64,000 nucleotides of DNA from DAOTVC01 sp034437215 (GCA_034437215.1 DAOTVC010000039.1:62001-126000), one strand, 5' to 3'. Positions 49,640 through 58,173 are shown, counted from the first letter of the stretch. The notes: a model not told the origin generated them from the letters alone. Numbers and translations are program-made.

Positions 49640-51181
49640 CTAGATGGGCAGTTCGATTCGTCCGCCTCCGGCCCCATAGAAGAGGCAGTCCACCTCGCAG
49701 GCCAGACACTCGATGCAGCCCCCCTTCCGGGCCTCCGCGCGGCTGATGTTGAGCTCAGGCAGCCCCTCCTCGTTCAGGGAGAGGATCTGGGGCACGCACT
49801 CCCGCACACAGACCTTGCTCTCGCAGGCGGCACAGAGGGCGTGATCGTAGGTCACGGTGCCGTCGGTCACCGTCTCGAAGCTGTATAGGTCTCCCGAAGC
49901 GGGCGGCTTGGCCCGGGGTTGTTGATCTTCGGCGTCTGACCTTTGACCTTCGGCATTGGACCTTTGACTTCGAATCAGCGCGTCCAGCCGCCGGGCACAG
50001 AAGTCGGGAGAGTCGTCCTTCTTGTAGCCCTCGACGGGCGCCGGGACGTAGTCGTTCACCCGCTCCAGGATCACCACCGCCTTGTCCTCGGCGTTCCCGC
50101 CCAGGCGGATGACGGCGGGCACCTCCAACTGCTCCTCGATGAAGGCCTTGACCAGCCCCCGCGCGGAGTGGAACTGCTCCTGGCTGGCGACGCCGGAGCC
50201 CGAGCCGAAGTAGCCGTCGATGGGTCCGGAGGCCATGACAATCTTCGCCGCCCGGTAGACTTTGCTGGCGGGGGGATTGCCGCTGGTGTCGACGAAGGTC
50301 GCGAGCTTGTAACCCTGGCGCAGCACGGCGTCCATGCTCATCATCGAGCCGCCGCCCCCCGCCCCGTGAAAGCCGATGTAGCCCTCGCCCCGCTCGAAGT
50401 CCTCCGCCATCTGGATGAAGTAGAAGGTTCCGCGATAGTCCTCCGCTTCGATGGCGTAGGCGATCTTCTCCAGCTCCGTGGGGGGGCGGTCGTACTCCCT
50501 GGCGATCTCGATGCCCAGTTCGGGGTGGCGGAAGACGGCGTAGTCGTCGACGGTGATGCGACAGTCGGCGGCGTAGAGCTTGCCGTCGTGGGTCTGCACC
50601 AGCGGGTTGATCTCGGCGGCGCGGGCCTCGTAGGAGCGGGCGACCTCGTAGAGCTTGACCAGCAGCCCACCCAGGTCCCGCTGCAGACGCCCTCCGAGGC
50701 CCGTCTGGCGCACCAGGTTTCGGGCTTGGTAGTCACGGAAGCCGAACTCCACGTCCACGTGGGCCCGGGCGACCCGGTTGGGATGCTCGGCGGCGATCTC
50801 CTCGATGCCCGTACCGCCCACGGAGGAGAAGATCACCAGCGGCGCCTGCGCCCGGTCATCCACGATGACGCCCGCGTAGAACTCGCGGCTGATCTCCAGC
50901 TGCTCCTCGATCAACACCTCGTCCACAACGAAGTTCTTCACCCGCATCCCGAGCATGGCCTGGGCTGCCTGGGCTGCCTCCCCGGGTGTGGAGGCCCTAC
51001 GAATCCCTCCCACGCTCGCTCGGCCGGTAATCCAGGCCTGTGCCTTGACCATCACCGGCTTCCCCAGCGCCGCGGCGATAGTGCGGGCCTCCTCGGGGCT
51101 CCTGGCTACCTCCCCGCGGGGGACGGGAACGTCGAATTGCGCGAGCAGCGCTTTGCCCTGGTGTTCGTGAAGTCGGGCCAC
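49640..51181 (-). CDS. Succinyl/citryl-CoA ligase beta-like subunit fused to a FixX-like iron-sulfur domain
   Basis: 513 residues. Residues 1-400 are a SucC-type ATP-grasp ligase (ARLHEHQGKALLAQFDVPVP, KPVMVKAQAWITGR, AAEINPLVQ, a glycine-rich GFHGAGGGGSMMSMD, and VIRLGGNAEDKAVVIL). Residues about 404-420 (IRSQRSNAEGQRSDAEDQQ) are encoded by an R4 repeat. Residues about 440-513 hold two cysteine sets, CAACESKVCVREC and CIECLACEVDC, like the di-cluster ferredoxin FixX. So a ligase subunit carries a 2[4Fe-4S] tail joined by a repeat-made linker. Starts at GTG 51181 with GGAGG five bases ahead, giving VARLHEH. A redox partner is not visible. Confidence 0.8.
   Translation of the reverse strand: MARLHEHQGKALLAQFDVPVPRGEVARSPEEARTIAAALGKPVMVKAQAWITGRASVGGIRRASTPGEAAQAAQAMLGMRVKNFVVDEVLIEEQLEISREFYAGVIVDDRAQAPLVIFSSVGGTGIEEIAAEHPNRVARAHVDVEFGFRDYQARNLVRQTGLGGRLQRDLGGLLVKLYEVARSYEARAAEINPLVQTHDGKLYAADCRITVDDYAVFRHPELGIEIAREYDRPPTELEKIAYAIEAEDYRGTFYFIQMAEDFERGEGYIGFHGAGGGGSMMSMDAVLRQGYKLATFVDTSGNPPASKVYRAAKIVMASGPIDGYFGSGSGVASQEQFHSARGLVKAFIEEQLEVPAVIRLGGNAEDKAVVILERVNDYVPAPVEGYKKDDSPDFCARRLDALIRSQRSNAEGQRSDAEDQQPRAKPPASGDLYSFETVTDGTVTYDHALCAACESKVCVRECVPQILSLNEEGLPELNISRAEARKGGCIECLACEVDCLFYGAGGGRIELPI
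49934..49972. repeat. R4 repeat inside the ligase beta gene
   Basis: TCTGACCTTTGACCTTCGGC and ATTGGACCTTTGACTTCGA. It is of the same kind as the intergenic R4 tracts, but here it is translated in frame between the ligase and iron-sulfur domains. Confidence 0.75.
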
Positions 51182-51205
51182 TGAAACCTCCGTGAAAGTA
51201 TGAAA

Positions 51206-51239
51206 ATGGGCAAATCTGCGCACCCGCAAATTTGCCCAT
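51206..51239 (-). terminator. Hairpin between the mutase and ligase beta genes
   Basis: Arms ATGGGCAAATCTGCG (51206-51220) and CGCAAATTTGCCCAT (51225-51239) pair with one mismatch around 4 bases. On the minus strand it is followed by TTTTCATAC, so it may end a share of the mutase transcripts before the ligase gene. Confidence 0.5.
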
Positions 51240-51338
51240 CGCCCTTACACGTCCATAGGATAGATTGTAGCGAAGCCTCCCGGGGTGACAAGTGACAAAC
51301 CGCCATTTTCCGGAGCTCTCCTGCCACGCGTCGACCTT

Positions 51339-53015
51339 CTACACCATCGTGCGCGGCTGGTACTCGCCCCAGACCTCGCGGAGCACGCCACAGATCTCGC
51401 CCAGGGTGCAGTCGACCGCGACCGCCTCCACCAAGAGGGGCATCAGCGAGGCGTCCGGCGTCTTCGCCGCCTTCTCGATGCGGGCGAGCAGGGCGGAGAC
51501 GCGCTCGCTGTCCCGCCGCTCGCGCAGGGCGGCGAGCTGTTGGCGCTGCTGCTCCTCGACCGCCGGGTCGACCTTGAGCTGCTCCAGATCCGCCGTCTCC
51601 ACCTCCTCCTCGAACTTATTGACCCCGACGATGACCTGCTCCCCCTGCTCGACGGCGCGCTGGGCACGGTAGGCAGCGTCGGCGATCTCGGACTGCATGT
51701 AGCCCCGCTCGACGGCGACGGCGGCGCCCCCCATCTCGTCGATGGCGGCGATGTAGTCGTTGGCCTGGCGCTCGATCTCGTTGGTCAGGTACTCGACGAC
51801 GTAAGAGCCCGCCAGGGGATCCACGGTGTCGGCGACGCCTGACTCGTAGGCGATGAGCTGCTGGGTGCGCAGGGCGACGCGCACGCTCTCCTCGGTGGGC
51901 AGCCAGAGCGCCTCGTCCATGGAGTTGGTGTGCAGCGACTGGGTCCCTCCCAGAACCGCCGCCAGCGCCTGCAGCGTGACGCGCACGACGTTGTTCATGG
52001 GCTGCTGGGCCGTCAGGGTGGAGCCCGCCGTCTGGGTGTGGAAGCGCAGGCGCCAGGACTTGTAGTCCTGAGCGGCGAAGCGCTCCTTCATGATGCGCGC
52101 CCACATGCGTCGGGCGGCCCGGAATTTGGCGACCTCCTCCAGGAAGTTGTTGTGGGCGTTGAAGAAGAAGGAGAGCCGATCGGCGAAGTCGTCGACGTCC
52201 AACCCGGCGTCGAGAGCCGCCTGGACGTAGGCGATCCCGTTGGCGAGGGTGAAGGCCACCTCCTGGACGGCGGTACTCCCCGCCTCACGAATGTGGTAGC
52301 CGCTGATGCTGATGGGATTCCAGCGAGGCGCTTTCTCGGCACCGTAGCGGAAGGTATCGGTGACAAGGCGCATCGAGGGGCGCGGGGGGAAGATGTAGGT
52401 CCCCCGGGCCACGTACTCCTTGAGAATGTCGTTCTGGATAGTACCCCGCAGCTTCTCCGAGGGAACGCCCTGCTCCTTGGCCACCGCGATGTACATGGCC
52501 CAGAGGACGGCAGCCGGGGCGTTGATGGTCATGGAGGTACTCACCTTGCCAAGGGGGATCTCCTTGAAGAGGGTGCGCATGTCCTCCAGACAGCTGATGG
52601 AGACCCCGACCTTGCCCACCTCACCGAGAGCCATATCGTCGTCGGCATCGTAGCCCAGCTGCGTCGGCAGATCGAAGGCGACGGAGAGGCCCGTCTGTCC
52701 CTGCTCGAGGAGGTAGCGGTAACGGCGGTTGGACTCCTCGGCGGTAGCGTAGCCGGCGTACTGGCGCATGGTCCAGAAGCGCCCGCGGTACATGGTGGGC
52801 TGGACGCCCCGCGTGAAGGGATACTCGCCGGGAAAGCCCAGATCCTCCAGATAGTCCACCTCCACCTCGGGAGGGGTGAGGATCGGCTCCAGTTCGATGC
52901 CCGAGGAGGTCTCGAAGGCCTCCTGGCGCTCGGGGTAACGTTGCACTACCCTCTCGTAGGTGCTCTCCAACCAACGCTGCTGCGCTTCCAGAATCTTCTC
53001 GTCCTCAGGATTCAT
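51339..53015 (-). CDS. Methylmalonyl-CoA mutase-type catalytic subunit (no B12 domain)
   Basis: An acyl-CoA mutase TIM-barrel subunit of 558 residues. Near the start is YPFTRGVQPTMYRGRFWTMR, the usual CoA-binding region, followed by AFDLPTQLGYDADD, TISGYHIREAG-like ISISGYHIREAGSTAVQE, and FHTQTAGSTLTAQQPMNN. The protein ends before any B12-binding domain, so a separate small B12 subunit must be made elsewhere, as in other two-gene mutases. Start MNPEDEKILEAQQRW at 53015 has GGGGGAG upstream. Substrate may be methylmalonyl/succinyl-CoA, but ethylmalonyl or hydroxyisobutyryl-type mutases share these features. Confidence 0.85.
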   Translation of the reverse strand: MNPEDEKILEAQQRWLESTYERVVQRYPERQEAFETSSGIELEPILTPPEVEVDYLEDLGFPGEYPFTRGVQPTMYRGRFWTMRQYAGYATAEESNRRYRYLLEQGQTGLSVAFDLPTQLGYDADDDMALGEVGKVGVSISCLEDMRTLFKEIPLGKVSTSMTINAPAAVLWAMYIAVAKEQGVPSEKLRGTIQNDILKEYVARGTYIFPPRPSMRLVTDTFRYGAEKAPRWNPISISGYHIREAGSTAVQEVAFTLANGIAYVQAALDAGLDVDDFADRLSFFFNAHNNFLEEVAKFRAARRMWARIMKERFAAQDYKSWRLRFHTQTAGSTLTAQQPMNNVVRVTLQALAAVLGGTQSLHTNSMDEALWLPTEESVRVALRTQQLIAYESGVADTVDPLAGSYVVEYLTNEIERQANDYIAAIDEMGGAAVAVERGYMQSEIADAAYRAQRAVEQGEQVIVGVNKFEEEVETADLEQLKVDPAVEEQQRQQLAALRERRDSERVSALLARIEKAAKTPDASLMPLLVEAVAVDCTLGEICGVLREVWGEYQPRTMV

Positions 53016-53076
53016 CTCTCCCCCAATCAAAGAGTGTCTTCGGTTTTCGACGAACCACTCGCAGTCTGCTGCGTTC

Positions 53077-53556
53077 TCATGCCTCGACGACCTGCCACCC
53101 CTCATCCGAGCGCTCCAAGACGGCGGGACACAGGCCAAAGGGCTCGGGCGCTACCCCTTGAGCGATATTCATCAGCTCAATTCTATCGGGGACAAACTTG
53201 ATAAGCACGTAGTTCTCGCCCTCCGGCCCTTCGGGCCAGAACTCCGCGAAGCTCTCCCTCCAGTACCGGCGCCGCAGGGCGGGATTCGTTACGATCTGGG
53301 CCTGGCCCAACAGGGTGACATAGGCGCCTTCGGGAGCGTAAGCATACCCGAGGGTCACCCTTTCATTCTCACGCACCTCCGCTACCTTGCGAGAACTTGG
53401 ACTTGCCCCGCACCAGACGACCCAATCAGCGGTGAGCGCAAAGGGCTGCATCAACCGTGCGTTGGCGCTGCCGGAAGAGCCCTGGCTGACGAGAAAGCAG
53501 AAGCCCGCAGCCTCCATCGTATTACGCGTAATCTCCAGTAAGCGTTCCGGTGTCAT
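53077..53556 (-). CDS. Flavin split-barrel protein (pyridoxamine-5'-phosphate-oxidase-like)
   Basis: A 159-residue protein with the FMN-binding split-barrel pattern of general stress protein 26-type enzymes: AGFCFLVSQGSSGSANARLM, WCGASPSSRKVAEVRENERV and GAYVTLLGQAQIV. It binds flavin or F420-type cofactors in relatives; the reaction is not known. It begins 9 bases before the end of pepF and lies upstream of the mutase gene, probably in the same transcript. Confidence 0.7.
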   Translation of the reverse strand: MTPERLLEITRNTMEAAGFCFLVSQGSSGSANARLMQPFALTADWVVWCGASPSSRKVAEVRENERVTLGYAYAPEGAYVTLLGQAQIVTNPALRRRYWRESFAEFWPEGPEGENYVLIKFVPDRIELMNIAQGVAPEPFGLCPAVLERSDEGWQVVEA

Positions 53557-53565
53557 CTCCCCCCC

Positions 53566-55344
53566 TCAGCCGATCTCCTCCAGCTCCTCCAACATCTCGG
53601 CAATGACCTCGAAGCCCCCGCGCCAGAAGTCGGGTGAGGTCATGTCGAAGCCCGCCTCGCTGATGATGTCGTTGGGGCTGGCAGAGCCACCGTAGGCCAG
53701 AATGCGCCGATACTGCGGTTCGAAGTCCTCGCGCCCCACCGCCTTGTACTTTCGGTAGAGCGCCAGAACGAGCAAGTTACCGAAGGCGTAAGCGTAGCAG
53801 TAGAAAGGCACCTGGTAGAGGTGCGAGATGGCCAACCACTCCAGGCGGAAGTCGTCGCTCACCTCGACGGCGTCCCCGAACTGCTCCTGGAGATTCTCCA
53901 GGTAAGCTGCGTAGAGATCGTCGGGCTTTGCCCCCTCACGGATCATCTCGTGGGCCCGCTTCTCGAAGAGCACAAAGTACGCCTGACGAATGATGGTCGC
54001 GTAGGTGCTCCCCATGAAGGAGTTGAGCAACGTACGGCGCACTTGGGGGTCGCGCTCCTCGGCGAGGAGCTTGTCGGTCAACAACATCTCTCCGAAGACG
54101 GAGGCCGTCTCCGCCATGGGCAAAGCCGAGTGGAAGGTGATGGGCGAGTGGGAGGCCGCCATCAGACCGTGGACAGCGTGGCCCAGCTCGTGGGCCAGCG
54201 TGGAGACGTCGTTGATCTTCCCGCCGAAGTTGACCAGGACCCAGGGCGTGAGGCCGGGCAGGACGCTGTAGCAGTAAGCACCGCTCATCTTCCGCGCGCG
54301 CTCCTCAGAGTCGAGGTGGGTCTCCTCGGCAATCTGCAGCGCCAGATCCGCCAGCATTGGCGAGAAGGCGCGATAGGCCTCGTCCACCATCCGCACCGCC
54401 TCGTCGAAGGTGTAGGTCTTTTCAGCGTCCGAGAGAGGAGCGTAGATGTCGTAACGGCGGAGCTTGTCCATGCCCAGCACCCGGGCCTTGAAACGGAAGT
54501 AGCGCTGAAAGAGATCCACGTTCTCGCGGATTACCTGCAGGAGGGTCTCCACGACCTCATCAGGGATGTCGTTCTCCAGATTACGAACGGAGATGGGGCT
54601 GGCGTGCTCACGCAGTTTGACGTGCTCCTGATACCAGTCGCGCACGCGCGCGGCGTAGGCGCGGGCCAACACACCGGCATTCTCACCGTAGACCCGGTAG
54701 AGCTCCCCATACGCACCCTCACGCAGTGCGGGATCCGAATCGAAGGCGTAGTTCATGAGCTGGTCGCGGGTCAATTCCTTCTCCTCGCCATCCACGGTGA
54801 GGTGGAAGGTAAAGCCCGTCGTCAGCATGTCATAGATGGTCAAGACGGCACTGATCCCGTTGGTGTCTTTGATGTTAATAACCTGCTCCACCTCTTCAGA
54901 GAGGGTGTGAGGCTTGAACAGTCGCAGGGTCTCCAGATAGTAGCGCAGATCGCCGCTGACCGCCATCAGGCGCGCAGCATTCTCGTCGTCGACCTGCTTC
55001 CACCAGAGGGAGAAGAAGAGGGTGCGGTTCTGTACCTCCGCGGTAAACTGCTCCACCTGAGCCCGGAAACTGAGAGCGTCCTGGTCGGCGGTGTCCTCGG
55101 AGAACCAGAGGTAGCTGTACGCGACGAGACGGGCCACGTCGGCGTAGATCTGCTCGTAACGTTCCAGAAGGTCGCGGAACTGATCCTCGGCCATTTCAGC
55201 AGAGAGGGTGTCGCGCAGCCCCTCGAAGGCCACCAAGCGCTTCTCCACCTCCGCCATGTAAGCCTCCTGCTCGGTCGAGCCGGGCTCTTGCATCAACTCT
55301 GTCAAGGTCCAACGTTGCGTTTCGAAGGTCACCATGTCCTCCAT
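53566..55344 (-). CDS. pepF: Oligoendopeptidase F (M3 metallopeptidase)
   Basis: A cytoplasmic zinc peptidase cleaving short peptides. The zinc motif is in STLAHELGHAVHGLMAAS (HExxH), followed by the third ligand Glu in MAETASVFGEM. 592 residues, normal for PepF of the M3B group (about 600). The start MEDMVTFETQRWTL could also be the next Met three codons in. It is the first gene of a minus-strand run that ends with the mutase. Confidence 0.9.
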   Translation of the reverse strand: MEDMVTFETQRWTLTELMQEPGSTEQEAYMAEVEKRLVAFEGLRDTLSAEMAEDQFRDLLERYEQIYADVARLVAYSYLWFSEDTADQDALSFRAQVEQFTAEVQNRTLFFSLWWKQVDDENAARLMAVSGDLRYYLETLRLFKPHTLSEEVEQVINIKDTNGISAVLTIYDMLTTGFTFHLTVDGEEKELTRDQLMNYAFDSDPALREGAYGELYRVYGENAGVLARAYAARVRDWYQEHVKLREHASPISVRNLENDIPDEVVETLLQVIRENVDLFQRYFRFKARVLGMDKLRRYDIYAPLSDAEKTYTFDEAVRMVDEAYRAFSPMLADLALQIAEETHLDSEERARKMSGAYCYSVLPGLTPWVLVNFGGKINDVSTLAHELGHAVHGLMAASHSPITFHSALPMAETASVFGEMLLTDKLLAEERDPQVRRTLLNSFMGSTYATIIRQAYFVLFEKRAHEMIREGAKPDDLYAAYLENLQEQFGDAVEVSDDFRLEWLAISHLYQVPFYCYAYAFGNLLVLALYRKYKAVGREDFEPQYRRILAYGGSASPNDIISEAGFDMTSPDFWRGGFEVIAEMLEELEEIG

Positions 55345-55430
55345 CTTGATTTTCGTAAGTTGAAAGCTTGCTTGCCTATTTTACGACAGTGTGGGGGAAA
55401 CGCATACTGTCCAAGCAACTGCTATCGAGG

Positions 55431-55541
55431 GTCAAACGTCAGGTTTCCTCCTCCCCGGCCCTGCCGGCCGACGACCCCACTCGAGGGCCGACGCGAAGTG
55501 ATTCGTCAAACGTCAGGTTTCCTCCTCCCCGGCCCTGCCGG
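55431..55541. repeat. Direct repeat of a gene 3' end
   Basis: A 37-base sequence starting GTCAAACGTCAGGTTTCCTC occurs at 55431-55467 and again at 55505-55541, 74 bases apart. The right copy includes the stop and last codons of the small membrane protein; the left copy is outside the gene. Confidence 0.8.
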
Positions 55542-55908
55542 AGGGCGTCGAGCGGACCAACAGAGTCACGAGAGCCAGAAAGAGCCCCGTCAGGAGCAGG
55601 TCGCGCGCCCACTGGCTCCGCGCGTAAGCCGATCGGTATCCGACCCAGCGGATCACCCACAGCGCGAGCTGGTAGAGTACTGCCAGGGGCAGCACGAAAG
55701 AGAGTCCCTTTCCGAACCGGATGAGGAACGCCGAGAGGGTGAAGGTGAAACCGACCAGGAAATAGAACCCGCCCAACAAGGGCAAGGGGAGCGCAAGCGA
55801 CCAACCGAGGGCCGCGTCCCAGAGCCGTAAGGCCAAGAGCCCGCGGATGAGGTTGGCGAGACCCACTATAAGGCAGAGCCAGCTGAGCGTTCGTTTGCGA
55901 CGAGACAA
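55513..55908 (-). CDS. Small membrane protein, unrecognised
   Basis: 131 residues with about four membrane segments (LCLIVGLANLIRGLLAL, LPLLGGFYFLVGFTFTLSAF, VLPLAVLYQLALWVI, LLLTGLFLALVTLLV). No family is recognised. The frame stays open upstream but overlaps the methyltransferase gene; I chose TTG 55908 because it lies after that gene and before the first membrane segment. The start is uncertain. The end is duplicated as a direct repeat. Confidence 0.5.
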   Translation of the reverse strand: MSRRKRTLSWLCLIVGLANLIRGLLALRLWDAALGWSLALPLPLLGGFYFLVGFTFTLSAFLIRFGKGLSFVLPLAVLYQLALWVIRWVGYRSAYARSQWARDLLLTGLFLALVTLLVRSTPSGRAGEEET

Positions 55909-55931
55909 CGCAGTCTTACCGCTCTCTACGA

Positions 55932-56792
55932 CTAGGCCGGCTGGCGAACGACAAAGAAGAGATAGGCCCCCTCCTCCGGCAGCGATTCGTGGTAGTAACG
56001 GCGCAACAGGGCGGCTGTCAAGACCAGATTCCAACGCCGTGGGACCAACAGCCAGCGTCCCGTCAGGCGCTTCGTCACGAGGGAGGGCAGGCCCAGGGGG
56101 TGACCCCACTCCAGCGCCGCCAGAGCGCCTCTCGAGAAGTAGGACCACCGGCGCTCCACGCGCAGGCCCACCCGCTCCAGGCGCGCTTCCCATCCCTGGG
56201 GAGTATCGTAGGTGTGGTGGCGGGAGATGCGATCGAAGAGGCGCCGGTAGGCTGCGGCATAGCGACGCAGCCCCAGCCCGTCCAAGAAGCGGGAGACGGA
56301 GAGGAAGCGGCGGAAGTTGGGGCCCGGAACGCAGAAATGAAACCAGCCGCCCGGACGGAGCACGCGTGCCACCTCCTGAAGCACGGGGTCGACCGTCGGG
56401 ATGTGCTCCAGCACCGAGTTGCTCACGACCGTACCGAAAGCAGCAGCGCGAAAGGGCAGCCGCGCACCCAGCGCGTGGGTGAGCAGGTCGTAGTGGTCAT
56501 GCTCGCGAGCCTCCTGGAGGGGCGCCCACCAGGGATCGAGCCCCACCTCCAACCCCTCGGGAAAGGCTACGGTCGCAAAGTGACCGTCGCCGCAGCCGAG
56601 ATCGAGCACCGGTCGCGGTAGGGGGAGGTCGGCGTAGAAACGGGCCTCCACCGCCCGCAGTAGGGCCCGAAAGGCCGGTAACTCTTCCAACTGACGCTCA
56701 AAGGTGTCGGCGGGGGAGTTTCCGACGACCGAAGGCGGCGCTTCGGAGAACGAGCTCCGGCGATGGCAGGTCACGGTGTCAGAAAGGGACAT
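55932..56792 (-). CDS. SAM-dependent methyltransferase, class I
   Basis: 286 residues with a Rossmann methylase core: VLDLGCGDGHFATVAF (motif I, residues about 62-77), VVSNSVLEHIPTVDPVL (motif IV region) and ARVLRPGGWFHFCVPG (motif V/VI). The acceptor is not known; the type resembles lipid, quinone or small-molecule methylases. Its start overlaps the end of the upstream lipoprotein gene by 22 bases, so the two are probably expressed together. Confidence 0.75.
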   Translation of the reverse strand: MSLSDTVTCHRRSSFSEAPPSVVGNSPADTFERQLEELPAFRALLRAVEARFYADLPLPRPVLDLGCGDGHFATVAFPEGLEVGLDPWWAPLQEAREHDHYDLLTHALGARLPFRAAAFGTVVSNSVLEHIPTVDPVLQEVARVLRPGGWFHFCVPGPNFRRFLSVSRFLDGLGLRRYAAAYRRLFDRISRHHTYDTPQGWEARLERVGLRVERRWSYFSRGALAALEWGHPLGLPSLVTKRLTGRWLLVPRRWNLVLTAALLRRYYHESLPEEGAYLFFVVRQPA

Positions 56793-58057
56793 AGTTCCTC
56801 CCGGCTGTAGGTGGGGTTAGCGTAACCGAAACTGTTGAGAAAGTTCAGCACCTCTTCTGAGGCGGGCGCCTCGATAGCGACCTGGCAGGCCTGGGCCACA
56901 TTCCCCGCCTCCAAGTAGGCCTCCCAAAAGCGTTGTGCCATCAGAGCAACGGAATGACCCGGCGTGCCCTCTGCGTACTCGGTCTGGAGGTCCTGATAGC
57001 GCGCTTCGGCATCGGGAAAGTTTCCCAGGTGCATACCCACAGTGATGAGCCGCCACTGCGCCAGAGCCTCGAGCCACCGCCGCTCCTCGGCGGCTCCGTG
57101 GGCAGCCGCCCAGGGCTCGAGAGTATCGTCATTGAGAACGCGGCTGTAGGCACTAAAAGCAGCGTCGTAGTCCTCGGCAAAGAGCGCATCGTCACCATCG
57201 ATAAAGGCGTGGTAGCGGTAGTTCGCCGGCCCGACAGTCTCATCCGTCTTCGTGAGCACCTCTCCGTTCCAGGACCAGGTCTCGGTGTAGACCCGCTGCG
57301 GCCCCGCGCCCACGGAGCCGAAACCCTGGCTGCTCCCGAGCACCGCCCCCTCAGCGAGGGTGAAGTCGGGATAGGGCAGGGTAAAATCCCCCGAGACCTG
57401 CTCGACGAAGTCCGAGCCGGTCCACGTCCAGACGTGGACGGTGCGCATGCAGGTGTGTGCGCCACAGGAGACCTCGGAGAAGACGAGCTCCTGGGGCGCC
57501 TCCCCCGTCAGATCACGAACACCGATGAGGGAGGGCTGAAAGCCCGGCCCCGGGAGGAAAGTGTAGAAGCGCTCAACGTCACCGGCGCGGCAGGTAAAGA
57601 TCGCCAGCGCTCCCTCGGGCGGAAAGGTCTCCGACTGGGGGTTGATGAAAGCGACGATCGTCTCCTTCACCCCATCTCCGGTCAGATCCGCGTGCAGGAA
57701 GCTAGCGCCCTGCGGAATCGCAGCGTTCCACGCCTCCAGAATGTCAGGGACTCCGGCGGGCGCTCCTCCCTCCGCCAGGTAGACTCTCAACGTCTCGAAG
57801 TAGTCCTCGGGGAACCCGGTGGGCAGTGAAGGCATGGGTACGTCTCTCTGCAGGGGGCAGGGATGAGGTGTCGGAGAAGGGATGGGGGTAGGTGAGGCGG
57901 GAATCGCGGTGGGCGAGGGAGACAGCTTGGGAGTCGCTGCGCCCACCTCCCCTTGGGACTTGGGCGGTATCCGAGTCTCCGTCGGTGCGGGCCCGCATCC
58001 TACCACAAGCAGCAGCAACACCGCTCCCAGTACTCCTGATTTCCAGCTCTGTCTCAT
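56771..58057 (-). CDS. Lipoprotein of unknown function
   Basis: 428 residues. The start MRQSWKSGVLGAVLLLLVVG leads to lipobox VVGCG, then a long Pro/Thr/Ser linker (residues about 25-65), then a soluble part. The middle (ADLTGDGVKETIVAFINPQS, GVRDLTGEAPQELVFSEV) looks like FG-GAP/VCBS-like calcium-binding repeats; the C-terminal third (residues about 290-400) is helical and may be TPR-like. It is probably exposed on the cell surface. No enzyme signature is seen. Confidence 0.6.
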   Translation of the reverse strand: MRQSWKSGVLGAVLLLLVVGCGPAPTETRIPPKSQGEVGAATPKLSPSPTAIPASPTPIPSPTPHPCPLQRDVPMPSLPTGFPEDYFETLRVYLAEGGAPAGVPDILEAWNAAIPQGASFLHADLTGDGVKETIVAFINPQSETFPPEGALAIFTCRAGDVERFYTFLPGPGFQPSLIGVRDLTGEAPQELVFSEVSCGAHTCMRTVHVWTWTGSDFVEQVSGDFTLPYPDFTLAEGAVLGSSQGFGSVGAGPQRVYTETWSWNGEVLTKTDETVGPANYRYHAFIDGDDALFAEDYDAAFSAYSRVLNDDTLEPWAAAHGAAEERRWLEALAQWRLITVGMHLGNFPDAEARYQDLQTEYAEGTPGHSVALMAQRFWEAYLEAGNVAQACQVAIEAPASEEVLNFLNSFGYANPTYSREELCPFLTP

Positions 58058-58144
58058 ACTCCGGCCTCCTCTAGCCTTTTCAAGGTGACAATGGACTCAA
58101 ATCTGAGTATAATCGCCCAAGCCTTAATGACAACTAGCGCTACG

Positions 58145-58173
58145 TTGCGCGGTTGATAAAAAGCGTCTATAAT
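58145..58173 (+). promoter_or_regulatory. Predicted promoter of the S1-domain gene
   Basis: A perfect TATAAT (58168-58173) with TTGCGC (58145-58150) 17 bases upstream, in the gap between the divergent lipoprotein and S1-domain genes. The -35 box is weak. Confidence 0.6.
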
